Shown piece after piece: positions 1 to 12,580 of a DNA stretch of 64,000 nucleotides. Positions within the stretch are counted from its first letter, which is position 1; each line of letters begins with the position of its first letter. A program made the translations under genes and the position numbers. Under the pieces are notes generated by a model, which saw nothing but the letters and a program-made list of their open reading frames with translations, did not search any database and was not told the origin of the DNA. Source of the DNA: Chrysomallon squamiferum (lineage: Eukaryota > Mollusca > Gastropoda > Neomphalida > Peltospiridae); the NCBI GenBank assembly GCA_012295275.1, contig CM022679.1, forward strand, positions 18,967,842 to 19,031,841. Direction: 5' to 3'.

Positions 1-1813
1 CTGCCTCTCTTTTATAAAAGCTTTCTTTAGCTTCAAATAAACTGATATATTACGAGTCAGATCCATTAGTTAAATAAAGGAGATGTCTTTCTATAGGTAT
101 ATCTATTTAGATATTTTTAAATTTTATAATGTTCAGGGTTATTTTCTCTTCGTTGTCTATAATGAATTACAACAGAAGAAAATAATTTTTCTGCTTTGTA
201 TTTCACATTCTTCTGTTTTATTACTATGAGAACAAACCAAAATGTGGTGACTATAACAAATTTAATGCAGCTCAGAAATTATTACGACGCTCCAGCTTTT
301 TCGCATACCTGTAAGTAAACAAAATAGGGGACAAAGACGAACCCTCCACACAATGTCACACTATTTTGTTTGTGTAATGGCTTATTATACGGCTGTTTGT
401 CTCCTCACAAGGCAGCGCAAAATATAATTATCGAGAAGACAAATGTAATGTGACAGATGTGCTTTTAAGCTTTGGTAGTCAGGGCGTGTTTCCCACAGAG
501 CTCATTTTCAGTATTATTCATATCAGAAGTGTCGTTCCTCCATATTCATATAGTATACAAAATAACAAACATCGTTAGCGCGAGGCATTGTTATTTTATA
601 CAGAACCTTTATATCTACATTCCATCCAGATGTAGCTGGTATTAAAAACACAAATCAAGTTAAACAGTGCTGTGTCCGAATTTCACGCTACCCGCAGTGA
701 ACTTTTTACTCTGTTTTACTATTTATTTAAACTAACAAATACAAATTTTAATTCTTGACCATTTATTTTCGTCCTTATTAAAGTCTGATGTTTTCTGTTG
801 TATTTATTTCTCTGATATAACTTATTTCGTGATCCTCTGTTGTTTCATTTCAGATTTGTCACAGAGTTTGTGGTGTCCTTTCCTCTCTGTGGGATGAGAC
901 TGAAAAAGAGTCCCTCATTATTTGTATATATCACTTAACAGCAGATTTTAAATATTCAGTTCAATGCTAAACAAAACATTTGTTTTTCTTCTAATGTAAC
1001 GTAAACCAGATTTTGTATAATCACGTAAACATTTCGTTTGAGTAATTATTCTAGCTGCGATATGTAACAATTGTATCTACTTGTTTGCTTATCTCAGCTA
1101 ACAAGTACCCCATGACGTTTCCTCGCAGGTCGTCCCTGATAGAATTCAAATTAATAATACTGTTTCAACATACACATTAGATGAAGTGGTTTAACACAAT
1201 TTCTGGTATTTCTAAATATATCACCCCAATTCGTTACGTTCCCAAAACAGTTTGCAATTTTGTGAGTAAAAGAAGGACTGAACGTATTCTATTTATCATT
1301 AAGGGATCGTTATTAATGCATTTTTAACTTGTGTCTTGATACAACTGTGTACGTGTGTGTTACTGTGTGTTTGTGTAAGTATGTTGTGTAAATATAACAG
1401 ACTAAAATGTCGCCTGAGATTAGGTTTCATCGCAAACTTTAGCTTTTCTGAGAAAAGCTGAATGTTTAGAGCTTGTTTCAATAACTTTTTAAAATAGATG
1501 ACGTTAAGCATTTTTGAAGTACATTTAATAAATATTATTTTCCATATTTTTTATATCCATATGAGCATCTTTCTGCATATTAAGGACATAAATAAATAAT
1601 TAGGTAAGAGATAACAGATAATTATGATCTCTTAAGAGTATAGAGCGATGATTAATGATTCAACTGAAATAGTTTATCGCAACAAATATTACTTAATATT
1701 ATAATTAATATATCGTTTTGTACTACATTTACCTCAGTTTGTTTATATTTTTCTGGTCTTCTGTAGTGCTAGTTATCTAAAACTCGAATGCGAAAGATGT
1801 ATCTTTTATTTAT
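1..1813. other. AT-rich spacer, no gene recognised
   Basis: No reading frame here has protein-like composition. One short minus-strand frame at 1299-1511 (70 codons) has no recognisable motif. A splice-donor-like GTAAGT occurs on the plus strand at 311, but no matching coding exon is evident upstream. The better-composed island at 270-620 is listed separately. Confidence 0.6.
270..620. promoter_or_regulatory. Possible cis-regulatory island
   Basis: This stretch has more even base composition and fewer homopolymer runs than its flanks. Visible core sites are SOX-like ATTGTT at 587-592, a CACAATG-type site near 348-354 (read as ACAATG) and an AT-rich homeodomain-like TTATTTTAT just after the first SOX site. 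No frame stays open in a convincing way. Whether it is a conserved element is inference; it could be ordinary spacer. Confidence 0.15.
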
Positions 1814-1930
1814 CTGTATATATATGCATATATGTGTGCCTCTTTGTATGTATCCATGCATGTATGTATATATATATGTGTGCGCGTATGATTTTATGTA
1901 CGTGTGTGTATTTTTTGTATATATTCCTGT
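1814..1930. repeat. Degenerate TATG/TGTG simple repeat
   Basis: Interrupted run of TATA, TATG, TGTG and CATG units, typical of the (TATG)n microsatellite class seen repeatedly in the window. It is decayed compared with the pure arrays at 7.3 and 21.7 kb. Confidence 0.75.
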
Positions 1931-3060
1931 ATGATTCTGTGACTGCATTGCTGAAAAATTTCTACAGCTGGTAAATTTCTATTTGATTCGTTTTCGTCCA
2001 TGATAAATGTCAAAAAAATTCAAAAACATATCTCTAGTTTCGCTTTAATTTTCGAGAAAACTCTTCAAATAATATCAATCAATCTATAATCACACGTTCC
2101 TATCTCTTAGATCTTTTTACCTTATTGTTTCCTAATAGACAGGATTCTCTGAAGTAGAGAAAACATTTATCATCTAATACAATCAGTTCACACGTATCTA
2201 CAAAAGAAATAATGCATCACTTGAAAGCAGAATGTAAATGTTTTTATTGTTACTTTCTTCTTTTATTTTCTGTCCTTATTTCACAAACCAGTTTTGGTTT
2301 TACTTCAGATAAGGCAAGAAATAATTTTCAGAAATATGGTATTAGTAATTTATTAGGTTAATGAGACTACATTTATGACAGAACTCATCCTGAATTCTGG
2401 AATCATTGTCTGAAAAGGAAATAAGCAAAAGAAGCGGATCATTTAACCGACGATGTGTTCAAAGGAAATTAACAAATTTTTATTAATAATACGACATAGG
2501 CAGTCGTGACGATTGCATTTTAAAATAAATATTTCTGATTACGTTGTGCTTTTTACATCATCATCTGAAGAATTAAGAACAAAGGTTATTTTTAATCCAG
2601 TAATGGAGTTTCTTTATGCAGTTCAAAGGTGAGATTTTCGGATCCTTTTACAAAGGTCTTGTTATTTTAAGCTGAGAGATGTTCAAGTGATGCTGACAAG
2701 ATGACAATATCGCTGTCGCCATGTCTGCATTAGGCAACTTTGTGAATGTTTTGAGAAATGTTATCTAGCACCTAATAAGTACTTAGAGATGACGTTTTGA
2801 AGAATACATTTTACGTTAGTGATTTCTCAACAGAATAACTGTCTTAAATGTGTCGTGCCTTGTATTAGTCGTACGCAGGTGATTGTAATTAGCAAACTGT
2901 CTAACCTTATTCCTCAAACAATTATTATGATACTAAATGCCACACCAAACCGCACGAAGTGAAAATTACATAGTTCTAACCATCTCTATTGCACTGTTAA
3001 TATAACAAAACCCTCCTGCTCCCCAATCAAAAATAATTAACACAAAACTAAACAGCAACA
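1931..3060. other. AT-rich spacer, no gene recognised
   Basis: No supported gene. Only the island at 2590-2800 stands out and is listed separately. Confidence 0.55.
2590..2800. promoter_or_regulatory. Possible cis-regulatory island
   Basis: A 200-bp non-repetitive stretch containing TGACA-type TALE-homeodomain sites (near 2693-2708) and a TTACAAAGG motif near 2650. A splice-donor-like AAAG/GTGAG lies at about 2629, following an ATG nine codons upstream. The donor could be chance, since no upstream or downstream exon can be linked. Confidence 0.13.
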
Positions 3061-3084
3061 AACAAATGATATATATATGCAGAA

Positions 3085-3210
3085 TAAAAAAATAAATAAT
3101 AATAATAATAAAAAAAAGAAGATGAAGAAGAAGAAAAAAATAAAAAGAAGAAGAAGAAAGAACGAAAGACAGAAACAAAGAAACAAAAAGAAAAAGGAAA
3201 ACAAAAATCT
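3085..3210. repeat. Purine-rich AAT / GAA simple repeat
   Basis: An (AAT)n stretch runs into a long strand-asymmetric A/G tract made of GAA, AAAG and AAAAG units. On the minus strand it translates as poly-Phe/Leu, which explains the open frames there. It is not coding. Confidence 0.8.
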
Positions 3211-3597
3211 ATAATTGACAACGTCTCTGTATCGTCTTTCCCAGCATTTAATTAACACTTTTATATCTAGTAGACTAAACTAATCCGCTAATAAAATAAT
3301 AATCAAACGAACAGGCAATGCAATACACACAGCATCACCTTTAGACAGCCAGCGAGTGAGCTGTAAAGAAGTAATTAGTAGTCTTGTTTCTGTTGTTAAA
3401 CCAGACGATTCACATCGTCAAAACAAACAGAAATGTAAAGGCAAAGAGCATACTTCCTGTTAATTGATAACGTACAGCAGCTACAACGTGGTACTGTTAA
3501 AACAGTTGCAAGTGTGAGTATGTTATTACTTACACGTGTCTTGCAAGTAGCATTTAAAGAAAAGCAACATATTTTTGAGTGAATCCTATGTAGCGTA
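3211..3597. other. Unassigned spacer
   Basis: Non-repetitive sequence with no recognisable coding or RNA feature. An ACTTACA (minus-strand donor-like) motif near 3528 has no supporting exon. Confidence 0.5.
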
Positions 3598-3702
3598 TAT
3601 ATGTATGTATGTATGTACGTACGTATATACGTATAATATGTATGTAGTACGTATGTAGTACGTATGCATTATTATTATTATTATTGCTATTATTATCTTT
3701 GG
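3598..3702. repeat. ATGT/ACGT array followed by (TTA)n
   Basis: Starts as (TATG)n, changes to TACG units that form local GTAC-type palindromes, includes a duplicated block GTAGTACGTAT around 3645-3668, and ends in an (ATT)n run interrupted by GCT. Confidence 0.8.
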
Positions 3703-4368
3703 TAAATATATGAAAGCAAGCTGTTAATAAATTTAGTTGTTTGTAGGGATGTGTATGTGACTGAAATTAAATCATGGTGCATGGTTGCTTATACATACTT
3801 TCTCGACGCTATTTTGCGGATACTGTCAGTGTTTCAAGATTTGTTTTCTCAAAGACTGAAATATGGAAAATGCACATAAAAGAACTGTTGGTGATAGTTT
3901 ATAACAGCAGTCAATTATTTTGCTCTCTCAAATATGGACTGTACACGAACTGTGTGTTTAACACTTAAGTGTATGAAAATGTGACAGGAGACGTTAAACA
4001 ACAGTCATTCATTGAGGCGGAAAATTCTGTTTCATTCGTTTTTTCGTTTTCTGAAGCAATATTTTTATTTAAGTAAATTTTCTGGGATTAGTTTCGACAA
4101 AAATCTACAAAAAAGAAAGAAAAAGAAAAAAGAAGTAACAAAAACAAACAAACAAATAAAAAAAACCCACGAAACTAAATCAATAAATATTTCATTGCTA
4201 TTCGTGGTCTAGTTTGGTCTGAATATATGTGAACGGATCCCGTGAGAACATATAACATGAGGCGATTTCAGTTTCAATATTTCTTGTCCTCTACGAATAA
4301 ATTCTAATTGAACTATCAAATTACAAATATTCTACCTAAGTAAGGAAAAGTGAAGACGCTGCTAAGTA

Positions 4369-4425
<57 letters not shown>

Positions 4426-5305
4426 CGGATATCTTTAAGCAAGAAAATGATATCAAAATAAAGGGAGAAACAAATTTAATTAAAAATGATTAAATAAAAA
4501 TAAATGAAAAAGGTCGACCTGGTCTGTTTGATACAATCGCGTGATATCACCGTATGTTTCCATTGTTAACTGAAAGACAACTGGGAAAACGAAAACGAAA
4601 TAGGATTATAAATATATTTCACGACTGTCTGATTAACGTGATCTTATATAACATGAATCGGAAACCAATGTGTCTTCTGCAAACAGGTCTCCACAGTGAT
4701 AAATAATTTTCTTTGGTGCCTGAGATTAATATAGAATTCAAATTCAAATCCGTTAATATCGAGAGGTTTTCAACGTTATTTCTACTTTGTCTCCATGGTT
4801 ACATATATCATGTCTCTTTGGTGATGTCTATTCTTTGATTACATTACGAAATTTATACGATTTAGCTCATGAACAGTTCACATGCTATTCATGATATGAT
4901 TCATACACAGTTCAACAAATACTCGCTTGTTTGTTATGTCAGGTTTTATTAAGTCAACAACTACGATGACGATAATATTAGCTGCAGCAATAGCTAAAAC
5001 AACGATAACGATTATGATGACAATAATATTTAACATTTTTGTTTATATAAACTGATAAATGAAAACTATATTATTATTATTATTTTAAATAGCCAAATCA
5101 AGAAAAAATGTGGAGAGAATCAATAACAGCAACAAAAAAGGAAATATACAAGATATCCCTGAAAAACAGAACCTTCTAGGAAAACCAACAATAAAAATAA
5201 TTTATAACTAAATTCGCGCAAAACATTAATAAACCACATTCCAAAATAATAACAGCAATAAAAAAGACAGACACAAAATAAATAAACAGTGCAGCCTAAA
5301 AATTA

Positions 5306-5308
<3 letters not shown>
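3703..5308. other. AT-rich spacer, no gene recognised
   Basis: Short frames at 3774-3968 (64 codons) and 4012-4212 (66 codons, Lys-rich end from an A-rich tract) show no motif. The block contains the (AAT)n array listed separately and A-rich low-complexity sequence at 4105-4190 and 4440-4515. Confidence 0.55.
4372..4424. repeat. (AAT)n microsatellite
   Basis: Uninterrupted AAT/TAA array of about 53 bp. The orientation (TAA on the plus strand) is the same as in the other long AAT arrays of the window. Confidence 0.95.

Positions 5309-5338
<30 letters not shown>
5309..5338. repeat. (TA)n microsatellite
   Basis: Pure alternating TA of about 30 bp, self-complementary and cruciform-prone. Confidence 0.95.
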
Positions 5339-5343
<5 letters not shown>

Positions 5344-7274
5344 AATTGAAAACATAACCTTTCACCAATTTTTTTTTTAAATGCGCTTTTTCTTTTTTCT
5401 ATTCTATTGTCATCGTCATTTTGAAAAAAAAAAATAGCATAATTATATTGTCGTCTAGGTTTTATTTTAACAATAATAATTGCCATACTTTCAAGACTTT
5501 GCTAAGGCAACTTATACAAGACGTTCTTGATCGACCTCTGTCTGCCTCTTCACTGTGTAAAACAGATTGAGGTTTGCATTAACAGTAATTACAGTTACGT
5601 GTGCGTCGTCTTGGAAAATAACTTCTCAGTACCTGGCTCAGTTGAAACCCAAATCCTTCATTAGTCTTGCAGAACCCGGTATAACAAGAATCTCAGTCCT
5701 ATATTATACTCAGAGAGATCATTTCTTTAAAACAAAAAGAAAAAAAAAAGAAAAAAAGGAACTATCGTTAATTTAGACATTTTTGTTTATGCTATTTCAA
5801 AAAATTATTCACTCCTTACTGAGATAGATAAACCAAATTAATCTGTGTTTATTGCCAGCACTGTAGTCTTCGCTGTTTGGACCAGATGCTGCCATCCATT
5901 AGAGACAATGTTAGGCGATGTTATCTCCACATACATTAAACGTTTCACGCATTAAATGAAGTTTCATCTCCTGTCTTACTGTACTTTAACAACATATCTT
6001 AATTTCTGAGTCGCCGATTGCTCTGCTGAAACTCATATGATCAAATAGTCTGAATTGGAGTTTATATTTATATCTTGTTGCAAAGATTTGATATTTTGTT
6101 ATTTTATTCAGAAGGTTTGTGAAATTTTAAGCTGGTACATTTTATACATAATCATAAATAAAACTATACTTATGGTTGTTGCTTTGACATTTGCTGTTTA
6201 TTTGAATAAAGTTAAAATAAATAAATAATGTTCTGCCATGACAATGTTAATTATTTTCTATGTTAAACAGATTTATTAGTTACTGACGTTAGACAACCCC
6301 ACACACACACACAAACATATAAAACATAATCGTTTAAAATAACGAAACGAATTTATGAAAACTCTGACATGCATAAAACTGAATTTGCTTTTGAATGTGA
6401 TCTTTTCCAAACTGCAATAGCTGTGTTAAGGGCTAATCAAGCGAATGTCGCAAGCGAACAGCCACAGAGAGCCGAGGCTTTTCAAATCCAGATAAAAATC
6501 TTTGACTCTCTTAATTTAAGGCAATCGATCACCAGCATTTATTTTAGTGCAAATTACAATTTTCGGAAACACCTCAGGTTTCCTGCTACAAATCAGAAAA
6601 TAAAGGTTATGGGGATATTTTCACATATATAAACTTTAATATTTAATGGACCACGTAAGAAATTTAGCATATTCTCGTTTGTAGATTTAGAAATCAGAAC
6701 ATTAATTATTTTATTCCAACTTTTTATTTTTTATTCTTTTTATTTTTTTATTTTACAGTTCGACTTTGATGTTTAATCAACTGCGTCAAATATTAACTAA
6801 CTTTTTGGCTGTGATCAATACCGTTGACTCTTTAGACTAAAGAATTTGCCAAAAGTACGGTTAAGCATGAAATTTCCTTGACACGCAGGAAACAACAGGT
6901 AGGATGCATGCTGCTTATCGCATCAGATTACTGGAAAAAACTGACGAAGGTTTAGGGATGTTTTAGAAATGATAGCAAGGCATAAAGCTAATTATACTTT
7001 GGTAAAATAATAGAATTGTTGAACCCATCAATAAAGTGTGTCCATAAAAACAATTTAAAAAGTCTTGACTGGCAAATAATTTTATAAGGCTCTGTATTAA
7101 TATATATATCTTAAAAATAAATCCATTTCATTCAGTTCTTAACAGTGACACAAGAAGTAAACAATGTGTTCCATCTGAGAGGATTTGTTCACTTACCTTT
7201 GGTTATATTATAGAATATTTACACGATAAATTGTTTAATTTCTTTGTGATTTATGGGTGTGTGTATGTGTAAAT
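5339..7274. other. AT-rich spacer, no gene recognised
   Basis: No supported gene. It holds a short CA tract (6300-6314), T-rich sequence at 6715-6760 and the island at 6400-6610, listed separately. Confidence 0.5.
6400..6610. promoter_or_regulatory. Possible cis-regulatory island
   Basis: Complex, repeat-free sequence with AGATAA (GATA-type) at 6490-6495, a TTTGAC TCF-like core just after it, a CAATCGATCA block and a TTAGTGCAAATTACAAT block. An 87-codon plus-strand frame covers it (6369-6632), but the translation shows no domain. Either a conserved non-coding element or an unassigned small exon; unproven. Confidence 0.17.
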
Positions 7275-7313
7275 ATATATGTATGTATGTATATATATAT
7301 GTATGTATGTATG

Positions 7314-7347
<34 letters not shown>

Positions 7348-7430
7348 TGTATGTATGTATGTATGTATGTATGTATGTATGTATGTATGTATGTATGTAT
7401 GTATGTATGCATGTATATGAATATATGTAT
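7275..7430. repeat. (TATG)n microsatellite, long
   Basis: A tetranucleotide array with an essentially pure core from about 7318 to 7409 and decayed TATA/TATG edges. It translates as Met-Tyr-Val-Cys repeats, so the plus-strand frame over it is an artefact. Confidence 0.95.
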
Positions 7431-8894
7431 GTAAATAATTATTACGGCAGAAAATTAGTCATTACTTTGCTTAAATTATATAATTATATGCACCTGCACA
7501 TAGGAACACTGTTATTTTCTGGTAAAACATATATGATGTGTTTACTCTTATAGGGTCTATTTATTTTAATTTGTTTTAAGTATCACTTACCTTTTTCTTT
7601 TTGATGTAAGTCTCTCATACTTTTATATGATGATGTTCACGAAATAATAAGATGGCACTTTTTAGAAGAGTGGAGACAGCCAAATCGTTACATTATTTTT
7701 ACGAATCGTTTTTGCATTTAAGCAATTATTACAAACACTTTGAAGTAATCTTACCATGACTTACCACGTTGATGACTGATATTGTATTCCACGAACTCTG
7801 ACATGAAACCGAAAGCACACGTGTAAGTAATCATTCCGTTGTTAACTCTAAGGTATGAAATACATAAACGAAAGTGTTCTGAAGATGCCATTGTTGTAAG
7901 TGAGACAGCCTATTGCTGCGTGCTATCTGGAAATGTTTCAGAAAACCAAGTACTTTCCAGTAAATATTTGTTTTCTCGTGTATTACCAGAGATGATTATA
8001 GATTTGAGAAAACAGATGAGGCGAAATAAAAAGAAACAAAACAACAACAACAAAATAAACACCAAAAACAAAAAACAAACAAAATAAAAATAAGAAAGAA
8101 ATAAGCCTTGGTGGGGAGCTAATGACGCAAAGCATCCAAAATTGAAACATCAAGTCGCGCACTGGGACTTCGGACATATTTCTTTTCAGAATAAAAGTTC
8201 TTCAGTCATGCTGCATGTACTGCATGAATTAATGATACTATTCACCATTATGATTTCAAAAGCTAACAAAGCCGGTGCCTTACATTTCGTTATATAACCA
8301 TTCGGAGTATAAAAACTATTTCGTACGATATTAAATGCTTTCTTCTTTTTTTTCTTCATTTTTTTTTTCTCGTTAGAAGATGACATTCAGTGTCTTCCAT
8401 TATTACTTTAATGTAACAAAGTCATAATTAAATAATATGCACCAAATGTGGTATGTGATCCATTTTGTAAGATAATAATACAGTAACATTTCAGAAGAAA
8501 TGGAAATAAATTTGAAAGAGTAGAGAAAAAGAAAATACAGAAGATTGGCCTATACATTTTCTAAGAGGAAAAAATTGCTGAAAAAAAATATTTCTACTTT
8601 CCTATGGTGTTCAGTAATTTCCATCAACGTTGATAAAGCAATTTGACCTACTTATGTGAAACCACCAAAAAGTTCAGTAATTTCAAAGAAGAGTGCCATC
8701 TAGCTATCCATACTGAAAGTTGATGTCAGAAGTAATTTGTCCACAATACCGTTCAAAATCTACCGTACAGTTTTGTGATATGGGTTAACGGATTGTCTTG
8801 CGATCTCGAAAACAAAACAAAGAGCTTCAATCACACGTTTTTGCTTTCGGGATCCGCATCGTTTATCAACGCTGATGGGGAAGTTAGTAGTAGA

Positions 8895-8950
8895 ATAATT
8901 GGCCGCTCAGCGATATGTCACAGGGTCGATCCTAAGTTGAGGTCTACTTT
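8895..8950 (+). repeat. Possible decayed SINE fragment (B-box-like)
   Basis: GGGTCGATCCT at 8923-8933 closely resembles the RNA polymerase III B-box (GGTTCGANTCC) and follows a GGCCGCTCAGCG segment. The distance from an A-box-like segment is too short for a tRNA, so this is at best a rearranged tRNA-derived SINE remnant. Confidence 0.2.
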
Positions 8951-9540
8951 ATAAAATGTAAAGCAATTTGCTAATGAGCAGTCCTCTCTAAACTGCAATC
9001 AATAAAGAGATATACAGGACTGGCTCAGATGTTAATGAAGGGTGATCTATTAATAATACAAATGTTAAGTTATTTCATGAATATTCAGAATCTTACTTCA
9101 CCGTTTCAGAAAGAAACGACATTCTGCTAATGAAAAAATCTGTTATAACTGTTGTTTTAATGCATTTCAGTTGTGTTTTAGGTATTTAAAATAAAAGGAT
9201 TCAGGTATTTATTTCAGAATATTTATTATATAATAATAGTAATATAATAAAAAGGTTTCAATTCAGTACATTCAAAACTGAATGTATGAAGGTAAACTGA
9301 AACTTTCCTACGTGCACACGAGTGGACGTAATACAATATTACTTAACATTTTTAAATCGTTGTGAATAAAAATAACCTAATCCTAAACACCAAAAATGAC
9401 AGATTTAAAAAATATATATATTTTTTAGGGACTGATAAATAGTTGATGAAGTAGCAGCTCGGTATTTAGAAAATATAAGATAACGTTGGGCTGAAATGCT
9501 TATACAAGCACCTTCATCTCTCTATATTGTATGAATAAAT

Positions 9541-9578
9541 ACACAAACAAACAAAACAAACAAACAAACAAACAAACA
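9541..9578. repeat. (ACAA)n microsatellite
   Basis: AAAC/ACAA tetranucleotide array of about 38 bp, followed by A-rich low-complexity sequence to about 9630. Confidence 0.9.
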
Positions 9579-10511
9579 ATGATGGAATTATACCAAAAAA
9601 AAAAGAACTAACTAAAAAAAAATAAAACATTAGTACTCGTTACTTATAGCATAAGATTTTAATTATCAAAGGATTTTTGTTCTTACAGAACAAGCGAACC
9701 TTAACGATGCAACATGGGCGAATATTTACATCATATAGGTAGAAAAATGTGCATTTTGATGTAACAGATAATTGCAAAACAAGAAAAACAAAAGACAAAC
9801 ACTTTATTACAGCAGTCGGAGAGAACATTAGTGAAAAAAGAAACATTTGAGAATAAATCAATGTAGCAGATAAAAAAATGACAATGTTTTCCAGTACAAA
9901 TGTATAAACAAAACTAGGGATAAGTTTTGCCACAGAAACAAAACTTTGACAACACAAATAATACATAAGTGTCAAAAATGAAAGTGAAAAAAAAAAAGAT
10001 TTTCACGGTTTTCTCTTTACCGCTTTTTGAATTTACCCAGCTTGTTTTTGTCTCACATGCATGTGACTATAATCGTATTAAATACATAAAATGCTTAATT
10101 AAAACATGTCATCTGTCTAACACATTCATCATTTCCATATTTCTAGAGGTGGTTCAGTTTCTGTAGCTTTATTTATTACTTACTGGATATCAACGTCTTA
10201 GTAACGAAATATTCACCTAAGAATAAATTTAAAAATATTAGACAGGGCTTAGAAAGACCTACTCCTGTAGAATTCAAATACAAAATAAAATAAAAGATAG
10301 AAATTGTCATTAGCAAATTGCAATTAGCATATAGCAAAATAGATTAAAAAAAAAAATCGTTAAAAAAAAATTACAAATCTAAAAAATATCAGAATTAGCC
10401 GAATGTTACAATCGGTTAATTACAAATTTCATCACACAAACGAACAATAAAATAGAAAATACTTTAAACACAAACCCTAAAGAAAAGAAAGAAAAGAAAA
10501 GAAACGCATGA

Positions 10512-10569
<58 letters not shown>

Positions 10570-10591
10570 TAAATAAATAAATAAATAAATA
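10512..10591. repeat. Compound (AAT)n-(AAAT)n microsatellite
   Basis: An (AAT)n array to about 10567 passes directly into (AAAT)n to 10591. The minus-strand frame over it (poly-Leu) is an artefact. Confidence 0.95.
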
Positions 10592-11129
10592 GAAAGTAAT
10601 AATTAAAAATGTGTTTTCAAGCATAAAACCAAACTAAATTCGTTAAGTATTAACATAAGGTTAACTTCAAAAACACTTAACAAACAATGTGTAGCTGGAA
10701 AAGCCATTGAGATAATAAATCATTAAAGTATCAGAGGTTATCTGCATGAAGTTGTCTGTAAACAAACTGTAAATGTTGTGCACATTCCAAATTGGTAAAC
10801 ATCAGAGAAATGTTATAAACATAATACATTGCTATTTTTTTTCGAACAACTGCAAGCCAAGACAGATATTAAAATGAACTAATGAAATATTTTCATGGAA
10901 AACTAAAATTTATAACATTAACATGCAGCTAATCTCACTGATTGCTGAACAGCACATCAACAGTACAGCATATTAACTGTAATTTTAAAAAAACAACAAC
11001 AACAAAAACAAAAATATATATATTTTTAAATAAAATAAATAATACTGTCTAAGATTAATTTCCATTAACTATTAAGTGAGCGCTGTTATTATAATATTAT
11101 TAGTAGTAGTGCATTAATGCCAAAACCGA

Positions 11130-11400
11130 ATCAAGATTATCGAATATTCACTGCCACTGGCTAATGAAATATTGCATTGACGCTAATGCACATCACTTGA
11201 ACTTAACGGAATACCAAAAGCCGAGACAAAAGATTTATTCCAAATGGTTACTTATATTAACAGTAACGAAATACGTATGCAATGATCATGTCATTGAGGA
11301 TATCAAACATGTACTCATCAGAACAAGTGAGAATCACAAGTCCATTTACCTTCACCGAAGTACATAATCAGCTCTGAATTACACAAAGACACGCTTAATC
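11130..11400. promoter_or_regulatory. Possible cis-regulatory island with octamer-like sites
   Basis: Repeat-free stretch with two POU-octamer-like sites, ATATTGCAT at 11169-11177 and TATGCAAT at 11276-11283, plus CTAATG homeodomain cores near 11161 and 11183. A 67-codon frame overlaps but shows no motif. The site identities are read directly; the enhancer role is inference. Confidence 0.17.
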
Positions 11401-11821
11401 TCGCCTCTTTTCTCATATTACGCAATGGGAGAACTTTTCTCTCTTTAATATTGTTCTCAATTGATCTTCTTTAACGTTCCATCATAGCACGTGATAAAAT
11501 TCTGCTTTTTTTTTTTTTCTCCATGGATCCGTGAAGAACATTGCTAAGACTTTAAAATGCTTGACGACAAAAAAAACCTCTGCTGATTTTCTTCGTCTAT
11601 TTTTACAAAATCAAAACGACTGTTATGGCAGATAAAAAATACATTTATGCATAGAACAAATTCCATGAGATTTTGTCTTAAAAAACGAGATCCTTTTCGA
11701 CTTGCAATGTGTTGTGGAACGTAGAGAGTTTATTGAAGATTTTCGATTTTGTTATTTTATGTGGAGTTTAGCTATTTATGTACATGTTTATATAAGAACG
11801 TTCAAAAGCACATACTTTCAT

Positions 11822-11895
11822 TCACACACACAAGTACAAGCACACACACATACACACATACATGCATACAGACAGAGATACATACAGACATACAG
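11822..11895. repeat. Degenerate CA/CATA repeat
   Basis: Mixed CACA, CATA and CAGA units. It explains the His/Thr-rich open frames on the plus strand here. Confidence 0.8.
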
Positions 11896-12507
11896 CCATG
11901 CCTACGTGCATATATAATTCTCAAAATGCTCATAAACACCCATGCTGCATGTACAAGCATACACCTACTCATATATATAATTTTGCAAACAGTTTAAGTT
12001 AAACTATGCGTTTGGAATATTTATCTCTAACCAACAAGATTCATTTCTGTATATTTATGTAGATCTTCTCGGGAGACTGTGTTTTGTACAAGGATACGAA
12101 TTCTACATTAATAGGTTTACAGCTCAGAGTCATGATATACCGCTTTATTACATGCAGCAGAAGCAGGTCGCATACTTCATACTGGAGCAAGAATAACTGT
12201 TTATTTCAAAAATACTGCCTGCTTGTTACAACTTAAAAGCACTGGCGCCTGAAGATACAAAAATTCTGCACACAAGACAAAATTAAAGACAACATAACAG
12301 ATTTAGGAACTGCAAAAAGAAAAAAGTTTATCTTTTGACAAAGTAATGTTTAAAGAGCGTTATTTTTTATAAAGTAAACCACTTAGTTCAACATTCACAC
12401 AGTACACTAACCTATTTAATTTCCTATAGAATGATATTAATATAACCATATCTCAACATATTTTAATAAGTAAGGTTATTAGGTTTCAAAAATAATGATA
12501 AGAATCC

Positions 12508-12580
12508 ACGGCCGCAGTTCCATGGGTTAGTCTAAAGGTTTGCAGCAGGGTATTTTACATAGATAAACACACGTCAGTCT
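12508..12580 (+). repeat. A-box-like patch, possible SINE remnant
   Basis: TAGTCTAAAGG near 12530-12540 matches the pol III A-box consensus TRGYNNARNNG in full, inside a segment beginning GGCCGCAG. No B-box follows at tRNA spacing. Could be a decayed tRNA-derived SINE, or chance. Confidence 0.15.

Larger units (their letters stand above)
7431..10510. other. AT-rich spacer, no gene recognised
   Basis: About 3 kb without a supported gene. Minus-strand donor-like ACTTACC motifs (7580s, 7745-7752) occur without linked exons. There is an A-rich stretch at 8015-8100, a 20-bp AT palindrome at 9407-9426 and a weak SINE-like patch at 8895-8950. A 111-codon minus-strand frame (9640-9975) is hydrophobic because its codons are T-rich; I do not consider it a gene. 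Confidence 0.5.

Noticed and set aside
7180-7760. Several ACTTACC motifs suggesting minus-strand splice donors
   Set aside because: The upstream sequence in each case is AT-rich with no exon-like composition; such 6-7-mers are expected by chance many times in 64 kb.
9407-9426. 20-bp perfect palindrome of A and T
   Set aside because: A-run/TA/T-run palindromes are expected in DNA this AT-rich and carry no specific signal.
9640-9975. 111-codon minus-strand hydrophobic frame
   Set aside because: Composition follows the local A/T skew (Phe, Leu, Ile, Tyr codons); no membrane-protein family motif is visible.
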